The translations under genes and the position numbers were made by a program. Positions 4,902 to 7,272 of a stretch of DNA of 7,272 nt are shown in pieces (position 1 is the first letter of the stretch; each line of letters opens with the position of its first letter). The DNA is taken from positions 1-7,272 of the forward strand of contig JAMONG010000239.1 in the NCBI GenBank assembly GCA_027066595.1, read 5' to 3'. The stretch is from Sulfurovum sp. GTDB taxonomy: Bacteria > Campylobacterota > Campylobacteria > Campylobacterales > Sulfurovaceae. The notes beneath the pieces were generated by a model that made no database searches, was not told the DNA's origin, and saw only the letters and a list, made by a program, of their open reading frames with translations.

Positions 4902-6812
4902 ATGAAAAGACTACCAAAGCTACTACTGGCAATGACTATAACACTCATGTTAAGTGCATGTAACACAAAAACAAACGATGAAGAGACAAACAGTACTGCT
5001 GTGTCTGTTCCTATGACAGAGACTATAGATGATAGTACAGAGAGTACCATAACTGTACCGACTGCTACGACAAGCAACACAGATGATAGTACCAACACTA
5101 CAGAAGTAACCCAAACAACACAAACCAACACGATAGAGACTACAACACAAGAGAGTGTAAACAGTGATGAAGATACGATAGTAGAGGAGAATAGTACAAC
5201 TGTTATAGAGAGTAATACTACTACCAATGATAGTAATGGTACTGAAGTAGTAGATACCACATCTCCAGCAATAGTATTAAATGGTGCAGCAACTATCACT
5301 TTAGAGCAAAATGCTGTCTACACAGAGCTAGGAGCTACTGCAGTAGATGATGTAGAGGGGAATGTATCTGTAATCATAAGTGGCACAGTAGATACTTCAA
5401 CTGTAGGAAGTTACACGGTGACTTACTCTGCAACCGATAGTGCAGGAAATGAAGCGAATGTTGTGAGGGTGGTGGAGGTTATTAAACCTTTAGATACAAT
5501 TGCTCCAAAAATTAAACTTTTTGGAAAAGATAATATAGAAATTGAGCAAGATTCAAAATATTTTGAAGAAGGAGCAATGGTTTATGATAATGTTGATGAA
5601 AATTTAACAGCTATTATAAGCAGTGAGGTAAATACATCAAAAGTAGGAACATCAGTTATAAAATATTCTGCTATAGATAGTAGTGGGAATAAAGCTAATA
5701 TTGAAAGAAAAGTAATAGTATATTCTAAGTATAGAGTAGTTATAGGTCAAATAGAAGATGGCTACTTTGATATAAGATTATCTAGTAAACCTACTTCTAA
5801 TGTAACTTTTATTTTAAAATCTTCAGACAAAAATAAAGGAGATATCTTTGATGTTGAAGAGATAGGTAAAAGTGTAACTTTTACTCCAAAGAATTGGAAT
5901 ACGCGTAAGCGTATATATCTTACAGGAGATAGTGAAGAAGAGTATAAAATTATTACTTCACCCATTATAAGTGATGATTTAAATTATAATGGATTAAATC
6001 CTGATGATGTATCTATTAATAAAATATTTTTAAAAATTATTAAACCAAAGACTGATTTACTTTATGTACCTTATAATGAATATAGAATACCTATAAAAAT
6101 CAATTATTATAAAAATAATATAAACAATATAAAATTTAAACTTATCAAAAATCCTGATGGAATGGTTTTTGATAAAAATGAGATTGTATGGACACCAAAA
6201 ACAACAGATGAAGGTAAAAGCTATGAAATAGTTTTAGAAGTAAGTGATGAGTTTGGAATAAAAGATACTTTTAGATTTGAAGTAACCGTTGCAAAATTAT
6301 CTGCTCCTATGAAAATAGTTATTAAAAATAATACCATTACAATACCTAGTTCAGAAGAGTGCAATTTTGATGGTGTTATTGACTTTAAAGGCTATCATAG
6401 TTCAACATTTAATATAACTATACCTGATGGTTATGAGTATTTATTAGAAAAATTTGTTATACAAAAAGTTGAAAGTGATTTTTATCAAATTCGTAATAAT
6501 ATTAAAATTCAATCTTGTGTTTTTAATATAAGAGGACTTGAATTGATACCATGGAAAGATAAGAGATATAAAATAAATATTCCTGCTTATGATTTAGGAG
6601 ATAAGGATGTTCCCTTTCATACGGTTGATATATATGGAATGGGTTCGGATGGTCATTGGTACACAGCATATCCTCAGACAAGAGTAGATGAAAATAAAAC
6701 TATTTTTGTTGAAACGGAAGGTTATGGTTTTGGTTCAACATTATTTTTTGGAAAAATAAAAGAAGAATTAAAAACTAAAACAACAATTAGTAAAAAAAAA
6801 TTAGAAGACTAA
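4902..6812 (+). CDS. Large surface lipoprotein: Ser/Thr linker, two DUF5011/HYR-type Ig domains, Calx-beta-like and He_PIG-like domains, unknown C-terminal domain
   Basis: A 636-residue lipoprotein. The signal peptide MKRLPKLLLAMTITLMLSAC has lipobox LSAC with lipidated Cys20; +2 is Asn, not Asp, so outer-membrane sorting is expected. Residues 21-120 are a disordered stalk with 44 Ser/Thr. Two tandem Ig-like domains follow (about 118-195 and 198-274), each with the DxxxP...GxxAxD...V...Y.A.DSxGNxA pattern of DUF5011/HYR domains. Residues about 275-380 contain SVTFTPKNWNTRKRIYLTGD and a later DLNYNGLNPDDVS, typical of Calx-beta-like repeats. Residues 388-463 resemble He_PIG/cadherin-like domains (NPDGMVFDKNEIVWTP...VSDEFG..DTF.FEVTV). 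The C-terminal ~170 residues, with Cys487 and Cys539, match nothing I recognise. Likely exposed at the cell surface, perhaps in adhesion; no enzyme motif is seen. No Lys or Arg occurs from 24 to 188, while the rest is Lys-rich and the DNA becomes much more AT-rich from about 5485. The whole gene lies between two copies of the sufT 3' end. Confidence 0.85.
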   Translation: MKRLPKLLLAMTITLMLSACNTKTNDEETNSTAVSVPMTETIDDSTESTITVPTATTSNTDDSTNTTEVTQTTQTNTIETTTQESVNSDEDTIVEENSTTVIESNTTTNDSNGTEVVDTTSPAIVLNGAATITLEQNAVYTELGATAVDDVEGNVSVIISGTVDTSTVGSYTVTYSATDSAGNEANVVRVVEVIKPLDTIAPKIKLFGKDNIEIEQDSKYFEEGAMVYDNVDENLTAIISSEVNTSKVGTSVIKYSAIDSSGNKANIERKVIVYSKYRVVIGQIEDGYFDIRLSSKPTSNVTFILKSSDKNKGDIFDVEEIGKSVTFTPKNWNTRKRIYLTGDSEEEYKIITSPIISDDLNYNGLNPDDVSINKIFLKIIKPKTDLLYVPYNEYRIPIKINYYKNNINNIKFKLIKNPDGMVFDKNEIVWTPKTTDEGKSYEIVLEVSDEFGIKDTFRFEVTVAKLSAPMKIVIKNNTITIPSSEECNFDGVIDFKGYHSSTFNITIPDGYEYLLEKFVIQKVESDFYQIRNNIKIQSCVFNIRGLELIPWKDKRYKINIPAYDLGDKDVPFHTVDIYGMGSDGHWYTAYPQTRVDENKTIFVETEGYGFGSTLFFGKIKEELKTKTTISKKKLED

Positions 6813-6878
6813 ATAAGTCACAGGGAAATAGTAGATGTAAAAATAATAGTTTTCTCTTTGATAAATTTATTTGTAAAG

Positions 6879-6902
6879 GTTTGACCAACAATTTTGTCAA
6901 AC
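6879..6902. repeat. Inverted repeat GTTTGAC-N10-GTCAAAC downstream of the lipoprotein gene
   Basis: Perfect 7-bp arms at 6879-6885 and 6896-6902 flank a 10-nt loop, 66 bp after the lipoprotein stop. No T-run follows on the plus strand, so terminator activity is doubtful. It could be a protein-binding site or a weak mRNA 3'-end hairpin. Confidence 0.35.
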
Positions 6903-6943
6903 ACTATGGACAATAGAAGATGGGTTCGATACGCTTGATTTGT

Positions 6944-6976
6944 CATACGTATGTGAGTAACGTCGATATCGACGTT
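6944..6976. repeat. Perfect palindromes CATACGTATG and AACGTCGATATCGACGTT
   Basis: A 10-bp perfect palindrome (6944-6953) is followed 5 bp later by an 18-bp perfect palindrome (6959-6976). The latter is more GC-rich than its surroundings and lies 29 bp past the sufT-like stop on the minus strand. As RNA it would form a 7-bp stem with an ATAT loop. No T-run follows on either strand, so it does not look like a standard terminator. A dimeric regulator or recombinase binding site is possible. Confidence 0.6.
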
Positions 6977-7000
6977 TGCACCGTTATATTTTGCGTGATT

Positions 7001-7108
7001 AGGGGTTAGAGTAACCCCATCGCCAATTTAGCATCATCAGTCATGCTGTCTTGTCCCCATGGTGGGTCAAATACGATTTCTACATCTATCTCTTCAAGAC
7101 CTTCTTGA
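7001..7108. repeat. Right copy of the direct repeat bracketing the lipoprotein segment
   Basis: This is the 3' end of the intact sufT-like gene plus about 5 bp beyond its stop. It matches 4648-4755 in the same orientation with an offset of 2353 bp, 99/103 identical over the coding part. The two copies enclose the lipoprotein gene and its flanks. Confidence 0.9.
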
Positions 7109-7272
7109 CGTGCAGCAATGCTTTTTACTAAGTCTATAATGACTTGTGAAAAAGAACAGGTAGCAGAAGTTAGGGTCATGGTGATTTTTGCTTTTTTCAT
7201 CATGCTTACTTCGTCTGTGTGTACGTCTATATTATAGATAAGACCTAAATCATAGATGTTTACAGGAAGCTC
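7006..7272 (-). CDS. sufT: SufT-like Fe-S cluster assembly protein, DUF59/MIP18 family (partial, N-terminus off the right edge)
   Basis: The visible 88 residues form the core and end of a DUF59/MIP18 domain. They begin ELPVNIYDLGLIYNIDV at the window edge, the hallmark PVNIYDLGLIY of this family. ITMTLTSATC follows with the conserved reactive Cys (residue 39 of the visible part). The segment EIDVEIVFDPPWGQDSMTDDAKLAMGLL closes the domain, matching the family's VWDPPW...MS..AK..LG. Members assist Fe-S protein maturation, for example SufT in bacteria and MIP18 in eukaryotes. An internal ATG at 7203 is not the start, because the frame and the family motif continue upstream to the edge. The stop is TAA at 7006-7008. 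The protein may work in the same process as the NifU-like protein at the other end of the window, although the genes are 6.5 kb apart. The symbol is by family; PaaD-type relatives exist, but nothing here suggests phenylacetate genes. Confidence 0.85.
   Translation of the reverse strand, partial: ELPVNIYDLGLIYNIDVHTDEVSMMKKAKITMTLTSATCSFSQVIIDLVKSIAARQEGLEEIDVEIVFDPPWGQDSMTDDAKLAMGLL

Noticed and set aside
4886..5299. Minus-strand 137-codon frame opposite the lipoprotein stalk
   Set aside because: It is a Val/Ser-rich shadow of Thr/Asn-rich codons on the other strand, with no homology signal.
6918..6936. tRNA T-arm-like GGGTTCGATAC
   Set aside because: The flanking bases cannot form the T-stem and no acceptor, D or anticodon arms can be drawn around it.
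7006..7203. A 65-residue stand-alone minus-strand gene starting at ATG 7203
   Set aside because: The frame stays open to the window edge and the upstream residues ELPVNIYDLGLIY are the conserved DUF59 motif, so this ATG is internal to a longer gene.

Overview
The window looks like chromosomal DNA of a Campylobacterota (epsilonproteobacterial) bacterium of the Sulfurovum/Sulfurimonas type. It is AT-rich and tightly packed. The partial gene at the left edge reads like the NifU architecture I recall from Helicobacter and relatives, and the helicase and Fe-S genes carry clear family signatures. The genus is an inference; no rRNA or other taxonomic marker is present.

Layout. On the minus strand, 543 to the left edge is the N-terminal 181 codons of a NifU-like Fe-S scaffold protein whose three scaffold cysteines are replaced. 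Upstream of it on the same strand is a full-length hrpB-type DEAH-family helicase gene (3101-621). A 64-bp divergent intergenic region separates hrpB from a plus-strand toxin-antitoxin pair: a PIN-domain toxin (3166-3585) overlapping a ribbon-helix-helix antitoxin (3582-3803) by ATGA. A transglutaminase-like protein follows (3900-4478). The gene-poor stretch 4479-4901 holds a REPIN-like inverted pair of palindromes (4509-4613), a truncated copy of the 3' end of a sufT-like gene (4653-4755), and the leader of the next gene. A large, two-part, Ser/Thr-rich surface lipoprotein gene occupies 4902-6812. After a 193-bp intergenic region with an 18-bp perfect palindrome, the minus-strand sufT-like (DUF59/MIP18) gene runs from 7006 off the right edge.

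How it fits together. Two Fe-S-biogenesis-related genes and hrpB share the minus strand, while the toxin-antitoxin pair, transglutaminase and lipoprotein genes between them read in the opposite direction. The lipoprotein gene is bracketed by two direct copies of the last ~100 bp of sufT, spaced 2353 bp apart. This indicates that the segment arrived by integration, or by duplication, at the 3' end of sufT and left the coding sequence intact. The four differences between the copies all fall at third codon positions, so the two copies probably diverged as functional genes. No integrase or transposase gene is visible. The most noteworthy items are this duplicated gene end, the cysteine-less NifU paralogue, the REPIN-like element, and a divergent promoter region in which one palindromic TTGCAA box sits 17 bp from a -10-like element on each side, both directions appearing leaderless.
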